From Pseudomonas sp. P8_229 (GTDB lineage Bacteria > Pseudomonadota > Gammaproteobacteria > Pseudomonadales > Pseudomonadaceae), in assembly GCF_034008635.1 (NCBI RefSeq), contig NZ_CP125378.1:1106001-1170000 (forward strand): a DNA stretch of 64,000 bases, written 5' to 3'. The position numbers were made by a program, and so were the translations under genes. Below, piece by piece: positions 19,574 through 29,020 of the stretch. A model generated the notes under the pieces. That model was not told where the DNA came from, made no database searches, and saw only the letters and a program-made list of their open reading frames with translations. How positions within the stretch are numbered: the stretch's first letter is position 1; each line of letters opens with the position of its first letter.

Positions 19574-21553
19574 ATGAAACCTGTATTGCCCCACGCCCAA
19601 CTCGACTGGGATGACCACGGACGCCCGCGTTCGCGAGTGTTCGATGACGTGTATTTTTCCGACCAGTCGGGCCTGGAAGAAACGCGGTATGTGTTCCTCG
19701 AGCAGAACCGTCTGGCCGAGCGCTTTGCCGCGCTACCGGCACACGGGCGACTGGTGATCGGCGAAACCGGCTTTGGCACCGGGCTGAATTTTCTCTGCGC
19801 CTGGCAGTTGTTCGAGCAACAGGCGGTGGCCGGCGCCCGTCTGCATTTTGTCAGCGTCGAAAAGTACCCGCTGACTCCGGCCGACCTGCAACGAGCCTTG
19901 GCCTTGTGGCCGGAGCTCAAGCCGCTGGCCGATCAGTTGCTGACCCATTACGTGGCCATCCACCAAGGCTTTCAGCGGATCATGCTCGCTGACGGTCGAG
20001 TGACGCTGACGTTGTTGATCGGCGATGCGCTGGAGCAACTGCCGCAGCTCGATGCGCAGATCGACGCGTGGTTTCTCGACGGTTTCGCCCCGGCAAAAAA
20101 CCCGGACATGTGGACCGCCGAACTGTTCATCGAGCTGGCGCGGCTGGCCGCGCCCGGCTCGACCATCAGCACCTTCACCAGCACTGGTTGGGTACGGCGT
20201 TTGCTCAATGCGGCCGGGTTCAAGATGAAACGCACGCCGGGCATCGGCCACAAGTGGGAAATCCTGCGCGGCGAGTTTCTCGGCTGGCCGCAGGACGTCG
20301 CGCCACCGCTGCCTAACAAACCGTGGTTCGCCCGCCCTGCCCCGCTGACCAGTGAACGTCGGGCGCTGGTGATCGGCGCCGGGCTGGCCGGTTGCGCCAC
20401 CGCCGCCAGTCTCGCGGCGCGCGGCTGGCAGGTCAGCCTGCTGGAACGGCATGCCGACGTGGCGCAGGAGGCGTCGGGCAATCCACAGGGTGTGCTGTAC
20501 CTGAAGCTGTCGGCCCACGGCACTGCGTTGTCGCAACTGATCGTCAGCGGTTTCGGCTACACCCGCCGTCTGCTGCAAACCCTGCAACGCGGCAGGGACT
20601 GGGACGATTGCGGCGTGCTGCAATTGGCCTTCAATGCCAAGGAAGCCGAGCGTCAAGCGCAACTGGCCGCGGCGTTCCCGGAAGATCTGGTGCACTGGCT
20701 CGATCAACCGCAAGCCGAGATTCAGGCCGGCATTGGTCTGGCCCACGGCGGCTTGTACTACCCAGAAGGTGGTTGGGTGCATCCGCCGGCGCTGTGCCGG
20801 GCGCAAGCCGCGCAACCGAACATCGAATTGCTCAAGCATCACGACGCGCTGGAACTGCGCCAGGTCGAGGGCCAATGGCACGCCTTCGCTGGCGACCGCC
20901 TGCTCGCCAGCGCTCCGGTGGTGGTATTGGCCGGCGCAGCGGAGATCAAACGCTTTGTGCAAAGTGCCGAACTGCCGCTCAAGCGCATTCGCGGACAGAT
21001 CACGCGCCTGCCACAAACCGCCGAGAGTCAGGCGCTGAACACCGTGGTCTGCGCCGAAGGTTATGTGGCGCCGGCACGCCTTGGCGAACACACCCTCGGC
21101 GCCAGCTTCGACTTCACCAGCGATGACCTGACCCCGACCACCGCCGAACATCTGGGCAATCTGGCGATGCTCGAAGAAATTTCCGGCGATCTGCTGGCGC
21201 GTCTGCACATCGCCGAACTGTCTGCAGAAACACTGGAGGGCCGTGCCGCCTTCCGCTGCACCAGCCCTGATTATCTGCCGATTGTCGGCCCGCTGGCGGA
21301 TCGCGAAGCGTTCGATCAGGCCTACGCGACGTTGAGCAAGGATGCGCGACAAGTGCCGGACATTACCTGCCCGTGGCTCGACGGTCTGTACATCAACAGT
21401 GGCCACGGCTCACGCGGGCTGATCACCGCGCCGCTGTCCGGTGAGCTGTTGGCCGCGTGGCTGGACAACGAGCCGCTGCCACTGCCCAGGAGCGTCGCCG
21501 AGGCCTGCCATCCCAACCGTTTCGCGCTGCGCAAGTTGATTCGCGGCAAGTGA
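19574..21553 (+). CDS. mnmC: Bifunctional tRNA mnm5s2U biosynthesis protein MnmC
   Basis: A 659-residue fusion of two enzymes acting on the wobble uridine of certain tRNAs. The N-terminal methyltransferase (MnmD, about 1-240) has an AdoMet-binding GETGFGTGLNFL and the LDGFAPAKNPDMW segment. The C-terminal FAD oxidoreductase (from about 260) has the Rossmann motif VIGAGLAGCATAASLA and the C-terminal SGHGSRGLITAPLSG. The domain order and length are those of MnmC. The FAD part removes the carboxymethyl group and the methyltransferase part then forms mnm5s2U. Confidence 0.94.
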   Translation: MKPVLPHAQLDWDDHGRPRSRVFDDVYFSDQSGLEETRYVFLEQNRLAERFAALPAHGRLVIGETGFGTGLNFLCAWQLFEQQAVAGARLHFVSVEKYPLTPADLQRALALWPELKPLADQLLTHYVAIHQGFQRIMLADGRVTLTLLIGDALEQLPQLDAQIDAWFLDGFAPAKNPDMWTAELFIELARLAAPGSTISTFTSTGWVRRLLNAAGFKMKRTPGIGHKWEILRGEFLGWPQDVAPPLPNKPWFARPAPLTSERRALVIGAGLAGCATAASLAARGWQVSLLERHADVAQEASGNPQGVLYLKLSAHGTALSQLIVSGFGYTRRLLQTLQRGRDWDDCGVLQLAFNAKEAERQAQLAAAFPEDLVHWLDQPQAEIQAGIGLAHGGLYYPEGGWVHPPALCRAQAAQPNIELLKHHDALELRQVEGQWHAFAGDRLLASAPVVVLAGAAEIKRFVQSAELPLKRIRGQITRLPQTAESQALNTVVCAEGYVAPARLGEHTLGASFDFTSDDLTPTTAEHLGNLAMLEEISGDLLARLHIAELSAETLEGRAAFRCTSPDYLPIVGPLADREAFDQAYATLSKDARQVPDITCPWLDGLYINSGHGSRGLITAPLSGELLAAWLDNEPLPLPRSVAEACHPNRFALRKLIRGK

Positions 21554-21703
21554 AAAATCGTGGCTGGCCGCTGGTCAGTCGCGCCCACTTATAACTCATC
21601 GTTCTAAAACTCCCACATCTGCAGCGGGTCAGTTTCTGAGTACCGGCCATTTTGGCCGGACGCGGAATCACCCATCCCCAACGGAAAAACCGGTAAGGAC
21701 TTT

Positions 21704-23476
21704 ATGTGCGGATTAGCTGGCGAGTTACGTTTTGATCATCAACCTGCAGACCTTGCAGCCATTGAGCGAATCACCCATCACCTGGCCCCTCGTGGCCCCG
21801 ACGCGTGGGGCTTTCATGCCCAAGGGCCGATTGCCCTGGGTCATCGTCGCCTGAAAATCATGGACCTGTCGGACGGCTCGGCGCAGCCGATGATCGACAG
21901 CCAACTGGGCTTGTCCCTGGCCTTCAACGGCGCGATCTACAACTTCCCGGAACTGCGCGGCGAACTCGAAGCGCTCGGTTACGCCTTCTATTCCGGTGGC
22001 GACACCGAAGTGCTGCTCAAGGGCTACCACGCCTGGGGCGAAGCACTACTGCCGAAACTCAACGGCATGTTTGCCTTTGCCATCTGGGAGCGCGATGCCC
22101 AGCGCCTGTTCATCGCTCGCGACCGGCTCGGCGTGAAGCCGTTGTACCTGTCGCGCACCGGTCAGCGTTTGCGTTTCGCCTCAGCCCTGCCGGCACTGCT
22201 CAAGGGTGGCGACATCAACCCGATCCTCGATCCGGTGGCGCTCAATCACTACCTGAATTTCCACGCTGTGGTGCCCGCTCCACGCACCTTGCTCGCGGGC
22301 ATCGAAAAGCTGCCGCCTGCGACCTGGATGCGCGTTGAAGCCGATGGCAGCACCGAGCAGAAAACCTGGTGGACCCTGCCCTACGGCCCACACGACGACG
22401 AGAAAAACCTGACCCTCGAAGACTGGCGTGACCGCGTGCTCGACAGCACCCGCGAAGCCGTGGCGATCCGTCAACGGGCGGCGGTGGATGTCGGCGTGCT
22501 GCTTTCCGGCGGTGTCGATTCGAGCATGCTGGTCGGGCTGTTGCGTGAAGTCGGCGTGGAAAACCTGTCGACCTTTTCCATCGGTTTCCAGGACGCTGGC
22601 GGCGAGCGCGGTGACGAGTTCCAGTATTCGGACTTGATCGCCAAGCACTACGGCACCCAGCACCATCAGTTGCGCATCGACGAAAAAGAGATCATCGAGC
22701 AACTGCCCGCTGCGTTCCGCGCGATGAGCGAGCCGATGGTCAGCCACGACTGCATCGCCTTCTACCTGTTGTCCCGCGAAGTGGCCAAGCACTGCAAGGT
22801 GGTGCAAAGCGGCCAGGGTGCCGACGAACTGTTTGCCGGCTATCACTGGTACCCGCAGGTCGATGGCGCGGCCGATCCGTACGCGGCCTATCGCGCGGCG
22901 TTTTTCGACCGTAGCTACGACGACTACGCCGCCACCGTCCAGCCGAAATGGCTGACCGCCAATGACGCGGCCGGCGACTTCGTGAAGGAACATTTCGCCC
23001 AACCCGGCGCCAATGCCGCGGTGGACAAAGCCCTGCGGCTGGACAGCACGGTGATGCTGGTGGATGACCCGGTCAAACGCGTCGACAACATGACCATGGC
23101 CTGGGGTCTGGAAGCACGCACACCATTTCTCGACTATCGCCTGGTGGAACTCTCGGCGCGGATTCCCGGGCAGTTCAAGCTGCCCGATGGCGGCAAACAG
23201 GTGCTGAAAGAAGCGGCACGCCTGGTGATTCCAAGTGAAGTGATCGACCGCAAGAAAGGCTACTTTCCAGTACCCGGCCTCAAGCACTTGCAGGGCGACA
23301 CGTTGAACTGGGTGCGTGAACTGCTGCTGGATCCGAGCCAGGATCGCGGCCTGTTCAACCCGGCCATGCTCGACAGACTGCTGACGGATCCACAAGGCCA
23401 ATTGACGCCGTTGCGCGGCTCGAAACTGTGGCAACTCGCAGCCCTGAACCTGTGGCTCAGTGAACAAGGAATCTGA
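21704..23476 (+). CDS. N-acetylglutaminylglutamine amidotransferase (AsnB-like)
   Basis: A 590-residue asparagine-synthetase-like protein that starts MCGLAGE, with Cys2 the class II glutamine amidotransferase nucleophile. The C-terminal synthetase domain has the PP-loop SGGVDSS (about 267-273) and later GQGADELFAGY. With the next two genes it forms the NAGGN operon, which makes the osmoprotectant dipeptide N-acetylglutaminylglutamine amide. This enzyme supplies the terminal amide. AAGGA lies before the start. The next gene begins three bases after its stop. Expression is expected to rise under salt stress (family knowledge). Confidence 0.92.
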   Translation: MCGLAGELRFDHQPADLAAIERITHHLAPRGPDAWGFHAQGPIALGHRRLKIMDLSDGSAQPMIDSQLGLSLAFNGAIYNFPELRGELEALGYAFYSGGDTEVLLKGYHAWGEALLPKLNGMFAFAIWERDAQRLFIARDRLGVKPLYLSRTGQRLRFASALPALLKGGDINPILDPVALNHYLNFHAVVPAPRTLLAGIEKLPPATWMRVEADGSTEQKTWWTLPYGPHDDEKNLTLEDWRDRVLDSTREAVAIRQRAAVDVGVLLSGGVDSSMLVGLLREVGVENLSTFSIGFQDAGGERGDEFQYSDLIAKHYGTQHHQLRIDEKEIIEQLPAAFRAMSEPMVSHDCIAFYLLSREVAKHCKVVQSGQGADELFAGYHWYPQVDGAADPYAAYRAAFFDRSYDDYAATVQPKWLTANDAAGDFVKEHFAQPGANAAVDKALRLDSTVMLVDDPVKRVDNMTMAWGLEARTPFLDYRLVELSARIPGQFKLPDGGKQVLKEAARLVIPSEVIDRKKGYFPVPGLKHLQGDTLNWVRELLLDPSQDRGLFNPAMLDRLLTDPQGQLTPLRGSKLWQLAALNLWLSEQGI

Positions 23477-23479
23477 TCG

Positions 23480-25225
23480 ATGAAACCTCACGCCACGGCT
23501 ATCAGCCAACGCCTGTTGCGCGGTCAGACACCGTCGTATGAACGCTTGCAGGCGCGTCTGGCCGAAGACGGCAGCGAACTCGGCGCCGACCCCATCGCCG
23601 TGCATTGCGGTTGGGGCCGGCTGCTGATCGGCCACACCTTTCCTGACCCGGCGACGCTTGCGCAGGAACTGCTCAACGAGCAGCCCGGCGAGCGCGATAT
23701 CGCCCTGTACGTCGCCGCGCCGCAACAGATTCTGGGCCTGGAACCGGCTCAGTTGTTTCTCGATCCGTCCGACACCCTGCGCCTGTGGTTCAGCGATTAC
23801 CGACAGGCCACCCGGGTGTTTCGCGGCTTCCGGATTCGCCGGGCGCAGAGCGAAGCGGACTGGCAGGCCGTCAATCAGTTGTATCAAGCTCGCGGCATGC
23901 TGCCGATCGACGCCACGCGGCTGACCCCGCATCATCAGGGTGGCCCGGTGTACTGGCTGGCCGAAGACGAAGACAGCGGCGCGGTGATCGGCAGCGTCAT
24001 GGGCCTCAATCATCAGAAAGCGTTCAATGACCCGGAACACGGTAGCAGCCTGTGGTGCCTGGCGGTCGATCCGCAATGCTCGCGCCCCGGTGTCGGCGAA
24101 GTGCTGGTGCGGCACTTGATCGAGCACTTCATGAGCCGCGGTCTGAGCTATCTGGACCTGTCGGTGCTGCACGACAACCGTCAGGCGAAGAACCTCTACG
24201 CCAAGCTCGGTTTTCGCAACCTCTCGACCTTCGCCATCAAGCGCAAGAACGGCATCAACCAACCTTTGTTCCTCGGCCCGGGGCCGGAGGCGCAGTTCAA
24301 TCCGTATGCACGGATCATTGTCGAAGAAGCGCATCGCCGTGGCATCGATGTGCAAGTGGATGACGCCGATGCCGGGCTGTTCACCCTCAGTCACGGCGGG
24401 CGTCGGGTGCGTTGCCGCGAATCGCTGAGCGACCTGACCAGTGCGATCAGCATGAGTTTGTGTCAGGACAAAAGCCTGACCCACAAAGTGTTGAAGGCCG
24501 CCGGCCTCAAGCTGCCCTCGCAGCAATTGGCAGGCAATGCCGACGACAACCTGGCGTTTCTCGACGAGCATCAGCGGGTGGTGGTCAAGCCACTGGATGG
24601 TGAACAGGGTCAAGGTGTGGCGGTGGATCTGCAGAGCATCGAGGAGGTGCAGCAGGCCATCGAGTCCGCCAAACATTTTGACAGCCGTGTGCTGCTTGAA
24701 AGTTTCCACGAAGGGCTGGACCTGCGAATTCTGGTGATCGGTTTTGAGGTGGTAGCGGCGGCGATTCGCCGTCCCGCTGAAGTGGTCGGCGACGGGCACC
24801 ATTCGATTGGCGCGCTGATCGAGGCCCAGAGCCGACGCCGGCAAGCTGCCACTGGTGGCGAGAGCAAGATCCCACTGGATCAGGAAACCCAGCGCACCCT
24901 GCACGCGGCCGGGTATGACTACAGCAGCATCCTGCCGGCCGGCGAGCATCTGTTCGTGCGCCGCACCGCCAATCTGCACACCGGCGGCACGCTGGAGGAC
25001 GTCACGGCGATTCTGCATCCGACCCTGGTCGATGCCGCCGTACGGGCGGCGCGGGCGCTGGACATTCCGATGGTTGGCCTCGACTTGATGGTGCCGGCGG
25101 CGGATCAGCCGGAGTACGTGTTTATCGAAGCCAACGAACGCGCGGGACTGGCCAACCACGAACCGCAGCCGACGGCAGAGCGGTTTGTCGATTTGTTGTT
25201 TCCGCACAGTCAGCCGGCCATTTAA
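23480..25225 (+). CDS. N-acetylglutaminylglutamine synthetase (GNAT + ATP-grasp)
   Basis: The 581 residues combine an N-terminal GNAT acetyltransferase domain (about 110-250, with SSLWCLAVDPQCSRPGVGEV as the acetyl-CoA loop) and a C-terminal ATP-grasp ligase (about 300-575, with KVLKAAGLKLPSQQL, VVVKPLDGEQGQGV and the metal site VFIEANERAG). It is expected to acetylate and ligate two glutamines to give the NAGGN precursor. The gene follows the amidotransferase by three bases. A palindromic element separates it from the peptidase gene. Confidence 0.92.
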   Translation: MKPHATAISQRLLRGQTPSYERLQARLAEDGSELGADPIAVHCGWGRLLIGHTFPDPATLAQELLNEQPGERDIALYVAAPQQILGLEPAQLFLDPSDTLRLWFSDYRQATRVFRGFRIRRAQSEADWQAVNQLYQARGMLPIDATRLTPHHQGGPVYWLAEDEDSGAVIGSVMGLNHQKAFNDPEHGSSLWCLAVDPQCSRPGVGEVLVRHLIEHFMSRGLSYLDLSVLHDNRQAKNLYAKLGFRNLSTFAIKRKNGINQPLFLGPGPEAQFNPYARIIVEEAHRRGIDVQVDDADAGLFTLSHGGRRVRCRESLSDLTSAISMSLCQDKSLTHKVLKAAGLKLPSQQLAGNADDNLAFLDEHQRVVVKPLDGEQGQGVAVDLQSIEEVQQAIESAKHFDSRVLLESFHEGLDLRILVIGFEVVAAAIRRPAEVVGDGHHSIGALIEAQSRRRQAATGGESKIPLDQETQRTLHAAGYDYSSILPAGEHLFVRRTANLHTGGTLEDVTAILHPTLVDAAVRAARALDIPMVGLDLMVPAADQPEYVFIEANERAGLANHEPQPTAERFVDLLFPHSQPAI

Positions 25226-25234
25226 CCCTTTCCT

Positions 25235-25341
25235 GATCGTTCCCACGCTCTGCGTGGGAACGCCTCACTGGACGCTCTGCGTCCGCTCTTGGGACGCAGA
25301 GCGTCCCTGGCTGCATTCCCACGCAGAGCGTGGGAACGATC
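25235..25341. repeat. Palindromic element, GTTCCCACGCTCTGCGTGGGAAC type, copy 1
   Basis: About 107 bases of nested hairpins built from GATCGTTCCCACGC and GGACGCTCTGCGTCC units. It fills the gap inside the NAGGN operon. A second copy, in the opposite orientation and clearly similar along its whole length, lies at 45218-45323. Confidence 0.85.
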
Positions 25342-25366
25342 AGTGCTCAACCCATCAGGAGTTTCC

Positions 25367-26554
25367 ATGACCACGCAAATCCCCGAACCGGATCTGAACT
25401 ACCTGCAGAAAGTCCTCCTGGAAATGCTCGCCATTCCCAGCCCCACCGGGTTCACCGACACCATCGTGCGCTACGTCGCCGAGCGTCTGGAGGAACTCGG
25501 CATTCCCTTCGAAATGACCCGTCGCGGCACGATCCGCGCCACCCTCAAGGGCAAGAAGAACAGCCCCGACCGCGCCGTCTCCGCGCACCTGGACACCATC
25601 GGTGCCGCCGTGCGTGCGGTGAAGGACAACGGCCGCCTGACTCTGGCCCCGGTCGGCTGCTGGTCGAGCCGGTTTGCCGAGGGCAGCCGGGTCAGCCTGT
25701 TCACCGACAACGGCGTGATTCGCGGCAGCGTGCTGCCGCTGATGGCTTCCGGGCACGCGTTCAATACCGCTGTGGACGAGATGCCGATCAGTTGGGATCA
25801 CGTCGAATTGCGCCTGGACGCGTACTGCGCAACCAAGGCCGATTGCGACTCACTGGGCATCAGCGTCGGCGATGTGGTGGCGTTCGACCCGCTGCCGGAG
25901 TTCACCGACAGCGGTCATATCAGCGCCCGTCACCTGGATGACAAGGCAGGGGTCGCGGCGTTGCTCGCCTCGCTCAAAGCCATCGTCGACAGCGGTCAGG
26001 AATTGATGATCGACTGCCATCCGCTGTTCACCATCACCGAAGAAACCGGTAGCGGCGCAGCGGCGGCCTTGCCGTGGGATGTCAGCGAGTTCGTCGGCAT
26101 CGACATTGCACCGGTCGCGCCGGGCCAACATTCCAGCGAACACGCAGTGAGCGTGGCGATGCAGGATTCCGGCGGGCCTTACGACTATCACCTGTCGCGG
26201 CATTTACTGCGCCTGGCCAGTGAAAACGAGCTGCCGGTGCGCCGTGACCTGTTCCGCTACTACTTCAGCGATGCGCACTCGGCGGTGACCGCCGGGCACG
26301 ATATTCGTACGGCGCTGCTGGCGTTTGGTTGTGATGCAACCCATGGCTATGAGCGCACGCACATCGACAGTCTGGCGGCGTTGAGCCGGTTGTTGGGCGC
26401 CTACATTTTGAGTCCGCCGGTGTTCGCCAGCGATGCAGCGCCGGCGAATGCTTCGCTGGATCGCTTCAGTCATCAGATTGAACACGACACGCAGATGGAG
26501 AGCGATACGCGGGTGCCGCCGGTGGACAGTCTGGTCGGGCAGCGTTCCGACTAG
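25367..26554 (+). CDS. Osmoprotectant NAGGN system M42 family peptidase
   Basis: A 395-residue metallopeptidase of clan MH. Metal-site residues are visible in SAHLDTIG, HLDDKAGVA, ITEETGSGAA and DIAPV. It is the third member of the NAGGN operon, where a peptidase of this type is conserved. It may turn over the osmolyte or related peptides (inference). The ATG at 25367 has CAGGAG upstream. The frame open from 25289 runs through the palindromic element and is rejected. Confidence 0.9.
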   Translation: MTTQIPEPDLNYLQKVLLEMLAIPSPTGFTDTIVRYVAERLEELGIPFEMTRRGTIRATLKGKKNSPDRAVSAHLDTIGAAVRAVKDNGRLTLAPVGCWSSRFAEGSRVSLFTDNGVIRGSVLPLMASGHAFNTAVDEMPISWDHVELRLDAYCATKADCDSLGISVGDVVAFDPLPEFTDSGHISARHLDDKAGVAALLASLKAIVDSGQELMIDCHPLFTITEETGSGAAAALPWDVSEFVGIDIAPVAPGQHSSEHAVSVAMQDSGGPYDYHLSRHLLRLASENELPVRRDLFRYYFSDAHSAVTAGHDIRTALLAFGCDATHGYERTHIDSLAALSRLLGAYILSPPVFASDAAPANASLDRFSHQIEHDTQMESDTRVPPVDSLVGQRSD

Positions 26555-26580
26555 ATAGATAATTGTTGTCTGTACCGGCC

Positions 26581-26650
26581 TCTTCGCGAGCAAGCCCGCT
26601 CCCACATTTGGAATGCGTTCCCATGTGGGAGCGGGCTTGCTCGCGAAGAG
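26581..26650. repeat. REP pair (inverted)
   Basis: Closely spaced inverted REP arms (CTTCGCGAGCAAGCCCGCTC and its mate) lie after the M42 peptidase gene. Confidence 0.85.
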
Positions 26651-26729
26651 GCTGGTGCGGTCAACGCAAAAACTGGCAGCCAACCGGCAATCGCCGTAGC
26701 ATCCCGACATTGATTGAACCGAGGTGCCC

Positions 26730-26957
26730 ATGCTGATCCCCTACGACGCTCTTGAAGTCGACACCCTCACCCGTCTGATCGAGGACTTCGTCACCCGCGA
26801 CGGCACCGACAACGGTGATGACACACCGTTGGAAACCCGCGTGCTGCGCGTGCGCCAGGCACTGACCAAAGGCCAGGCACTGATCGTGTTCGACCCGGAA
26901 AGCGAGCAATGCCAATTGATGCTCAAACATGACGTGCCCAAGCATCTGTTCGACTGA
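26730..26957 (+). CDS. YheU family (UPF0270) protein
   Basis: A 75-residue acidic protein starting MLIPYDALEVDTLTRLIEDF, which matches the small UPF0270/YheU family of unknown function. ATG 26730 has GAGG shortly upstream. It ends four bases from the stop of the convergent csrA-like gene, so the two 3' ends could form overlapping antisense transcripts. Confidence 0.85.
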   Translation: MLIPYDALEVDTLTRLIEDFVTRDGTDNGDDTPLETRVLRVRQALTKGQALIVFDPESEQCQLMLKHDVPKHLFD

Positions 26958-26961
26958 GACT

Positions 26962-27147
26962 TCAGCGGACTTTTTCAGTGGCCTGTTTGCGCTGAATCCG
27001 CTCGTAGACTTCAGAGCGGTGCACATTGACCTTCTGCGGTGCTTCGACACCAAAGCGCACGCTGGAACCGTTGACCGACAAAACGCGCACGGAAATGTCG
27101 TCACCGATGGAAATCAACTCGCCCACAACACGGCTGAGTACAAGCAT
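26962..27147 (-). CDS. csrA: CsrA/Rsm family carbon-storage regulator (RsmI-like)
   Basis: A 61-residue RNA-binding regulator. It starts [17 protein letters not shown] and contains the conserved beta-strands and the [11 protein letters not shown] end with the key Arg. CsrA-type dimers bind GGA motifs in mRNA leaders. The N-terminus has VVGELISIG where the main RsmA/RsmE proteins have RRVGETLMVG-like sequence, so it is probably one of the divergent paralogues (RsmI-like, from memory). GGA lies upstream of its own ATG (GGACGAACTCC), so autoregulation is possible. Confidence 0.88.
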   Translation of the reverse strand: MLVLSRVVGELISIGDDISVRVLSVNGSSVRFGVEAPQKVNVHRSEVYERIQRKQATEKVR

Positions 27148-27293
27148 GGAGTTCGTCCTTCAGGGTTAGCCAGCCCTGAAGATGCGCGGTCGGCGCCCGC
27201 TCGACAATGCGTGGCGAGCAATTCAGTCTTGCCCTACACCCTAAAGCGCTGCGCCCGTCAGACATTTCCTGCAAATCGCTAAACAGTCTCGTC

Positions 27294-27626
27294 TCAAGCG
27301 GCGGAAAAACGCGGACCGAACAGAATCACGCTCGCCCCGATCACGCACAGCGCCACGCCGATCCAGTCCGAACCCAGCGGGCGCACGCGCTCGACCACCG
27401 CCAGCCAGCCGATCGACGCCACGATGTAGATCCCGCCATACGCGGCATAGGCGCGACCGGCGTAAGCCGCTTCAACACGGGTGAGCAACAGGGCGAACAG
27501 GGTCAGGCTGAGCAGCGCTGGAATGACCCACAAGGCACTTTTGCCCTGGCGCAGCCACATGAAAAAAGCGAAACAACCGGCGATTTCAAACAGCGCCGCG
27601 AGGAAGAACCACAGGTAATTGAGCAT
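27294..27626 (-). CDS. YnfA family (UPF0060) membrane protein
   Basis: A 110-residue protein of four hydrophobic helices, starting [20 protein letters not shown] and ending in [10 protein letters not shown]. This is the size and pattern of the YnfA family, small multidrug-resistance-like proteins. The role is unproven. The start at 27626 fits the family length, and the 18 extra upstream residues are not hydrophobic. Confidence 0.88.
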   Translation of the reverse strand: MLNYLWFFLAALFEIAGCFAFFMWLRQGKSALWVIPALLSLTLFALLLTRVEAAYAGRAYAAYGGIYIVASIGWLAVVERVRPLGSDWIGVALCVIGASVILFGPRFSAA

Positions 27627-27689
27627 TGATGCGTCTCGACAGGGTGACCATTGCGGCCACCCTAACGACGCGACACCCACTGGGCAAGT

Positions 27690-28505
27690 TCAGCCGTTGG
27701 TTTGTTTGGTCTTGGCGCGCATTTTATCGGCCATGGTGGTCATTTCGTTGTAGATCAGTTGCGGGTTCTTCTGCTTGATCGCCCAGGCCATACGCCCCTG
27801 CTCGTGCGGCAGAATCATGAACTCGCCGGCGGCCACTTGCTGGTAGATGTAGTCAGCAATGTCGGCTGCGCTGATCGGCGAACTTTCCAGCAACTTGCCA
27901 ACCTGCGCTTTCATCGCCGGGGTCGGGCCACGGAACGAATCGAGCAAGTTGGTCTGGAAGAACGACGGGCAGACCACATGCACACCAACTTCCTGTTGCG
28001 CCAGTTCGACCAGCAGGCTTTCGGACAATGCCACCACACCGGCCTTGGCCACGTTGTAATTACTCATGGCCGGGCCTTGCATCAACGCCGCCATCGAGGC
28101 GATGTTAATGATCTTGCCTTTGCTCTGCTCCAGCAGCGGCAGGAACGCCTTGCAACCCTTGACCACGCCCATCAGGTTGATTGCGATCTGCCAGTCCCAG
28201 TCCTCCAGCGACAGTTCGCTGAAGAACCCGCCGGACGCCACACCCGCGTTGTTGACGATGACATCGATGCCGCCCAGCTTCACTTCGCAGGCCTGGGCAA
28301 ACGCGGTGAGCTGGCTGTAGTCGCGCACATCGCAACGCTGGGTGAAACCGTCGCCACCGGCCTCGCGCACCTGCTTCAAGGTTTCCTGCAGGCCAGGCTC
28401 GCTGACGTCGGACAAGGCCAGTTGCCAGCCTTCACGGGCCCAGCGCAGCGCGATTTCGCGACCTAAACCTGAGCCCGCGCCAGTGATCATCATGCGATTT
28501 TGCAT
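27690..28505 (-). CDS. Short-chain dehydrogenase/reductase
   Basis: A 271-residue classical SDR. It has the cofactor loop TGAGSGLG, NNAG, catalytic Ser in INIASMAAL, and the YNVAK catalytic Tyr/Lys. NAD(P)-dependent oxidation or reduction of an unknown alcohol or ketone is expected. The ATG at 28505 (MQNRMMITGAG) places the Rossmann strand at the very N-terminus as usual. The longer frame to 28688 is rejected. Confidence 0.88.
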   Translation of the reverse strand: MQNRMMITGAGSGLGREIALRWAREGWQLALSDVSEPGLQETLKQVREAGGDGFTQRCDVRDYSQLTAFAQACEVKLGGIDVIVNNAGVASGGFFSELSLEDWDWQIAINLMGVVKGCKAFLPLLEQSKGKIINIASMAALMQGPAMSNYNVAKAGVVALSESLLVELAQQEVGVHVVCPSFFQTNLLDSFRGPTPAMKAQVGKLLESSPISAADIADYIYQQVAAGEFMILPHEQGRMAWAIKQKNPQLIYNEMTTMADKMRAKTKQTNG

Positions 28506-28812
28506 AGCAGACAGCCTTGTTGTTCCGTAGGAGATGCGCGGAGTGTAGCGAAGGATCCGCGACCACCCACGCTCCATCAGATTGCTGAATGGTGGGGGCA
28601 AACCGTGGCGCGTTGGATTCGTTTGAAGCGACAGAGTTCTGAACTTGCGAGGCGGGAAAAAGGAAATAAACCTGCGGCCTAAATACATTAAAAAAACTTT
28701 GAATTTTCTGTCATTCGTGCCAGTCGGAATTTGTAAGCCGTCTGGATTTAATTAATCTCCAGTCGCCCTTGAATACCAAGACTTCTCGAACACTATCAAC
28801 AAGGAAATCGAC
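28506..28812. other. Intergenic region without a recognised gene
   Basis: About 307 bases lie between the divergent SDR and DUF3309 genes. The right half is AT-rich (around 28683-28760), which would suit promoters in both directions. I could not assign convincing -35/-10 boxes or a repeat. Confidence 0.5.
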
Positions 28813-28965
28813 ATGGGCACAATTCTTATCATTATCCTGATCCTGTTGCTGATCGGTGGTCTGCCGGTCTTCCCGCACTCCAGAAGTTGGGGTTATGGCC
28901 CGTCGGGCATTATCGGCGTGGTATTGGTGGTGCTGTTGGTCTTGCTGTTACTGGGCAGGATATAA
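28813..28965 (+). CDS. DUF3309 small membrane protein
   Basis: A 50-residue protein with two hydrophobic stretches (MGTILIIILILLLIGGLPVF and GIIGVVLVVLLVLLLLG) joined by a short polar turn containing HSRSWGYGPSG. This is the DUF3309 pattern. Such proteins are often stress-induced, but their function is unknown. AAGGAAAT lies before the ATG. A strong terminator follows at once. Confidence 0.85.
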   Translation: MGTILIIILILLLIGGLPVFPHSRSWGYGPSGIIGVVLVVLLVLLLLGRI

Positions 28966-28976
28966 AACCCCAAGAC

Positions 28977-29007
28977 AAAAAAAGAGGCCCTCAGGGGCCT
29001 CTTTTTC
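28977..29007. terminator. Bidirectional Rho-independent terminator
   Basis: The AGAGGCCC/GGGCCTCT hairpin has A-runs on the left and T-runs on the right. It can therefore end both the DUF3309 gene (plus) and the LtaS-like gene (minus). Confidence 0.88.
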
Positions 29008-29020
29008 ATGCAGCGGTTTA

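Noticed and set aside
22181..25246. 1021-codon minus-strand open frame
   Set aside because: Runs antisense through both NAGGN synthesis genes, which have clear motifs. The predicted protein shows no recognisable domain.
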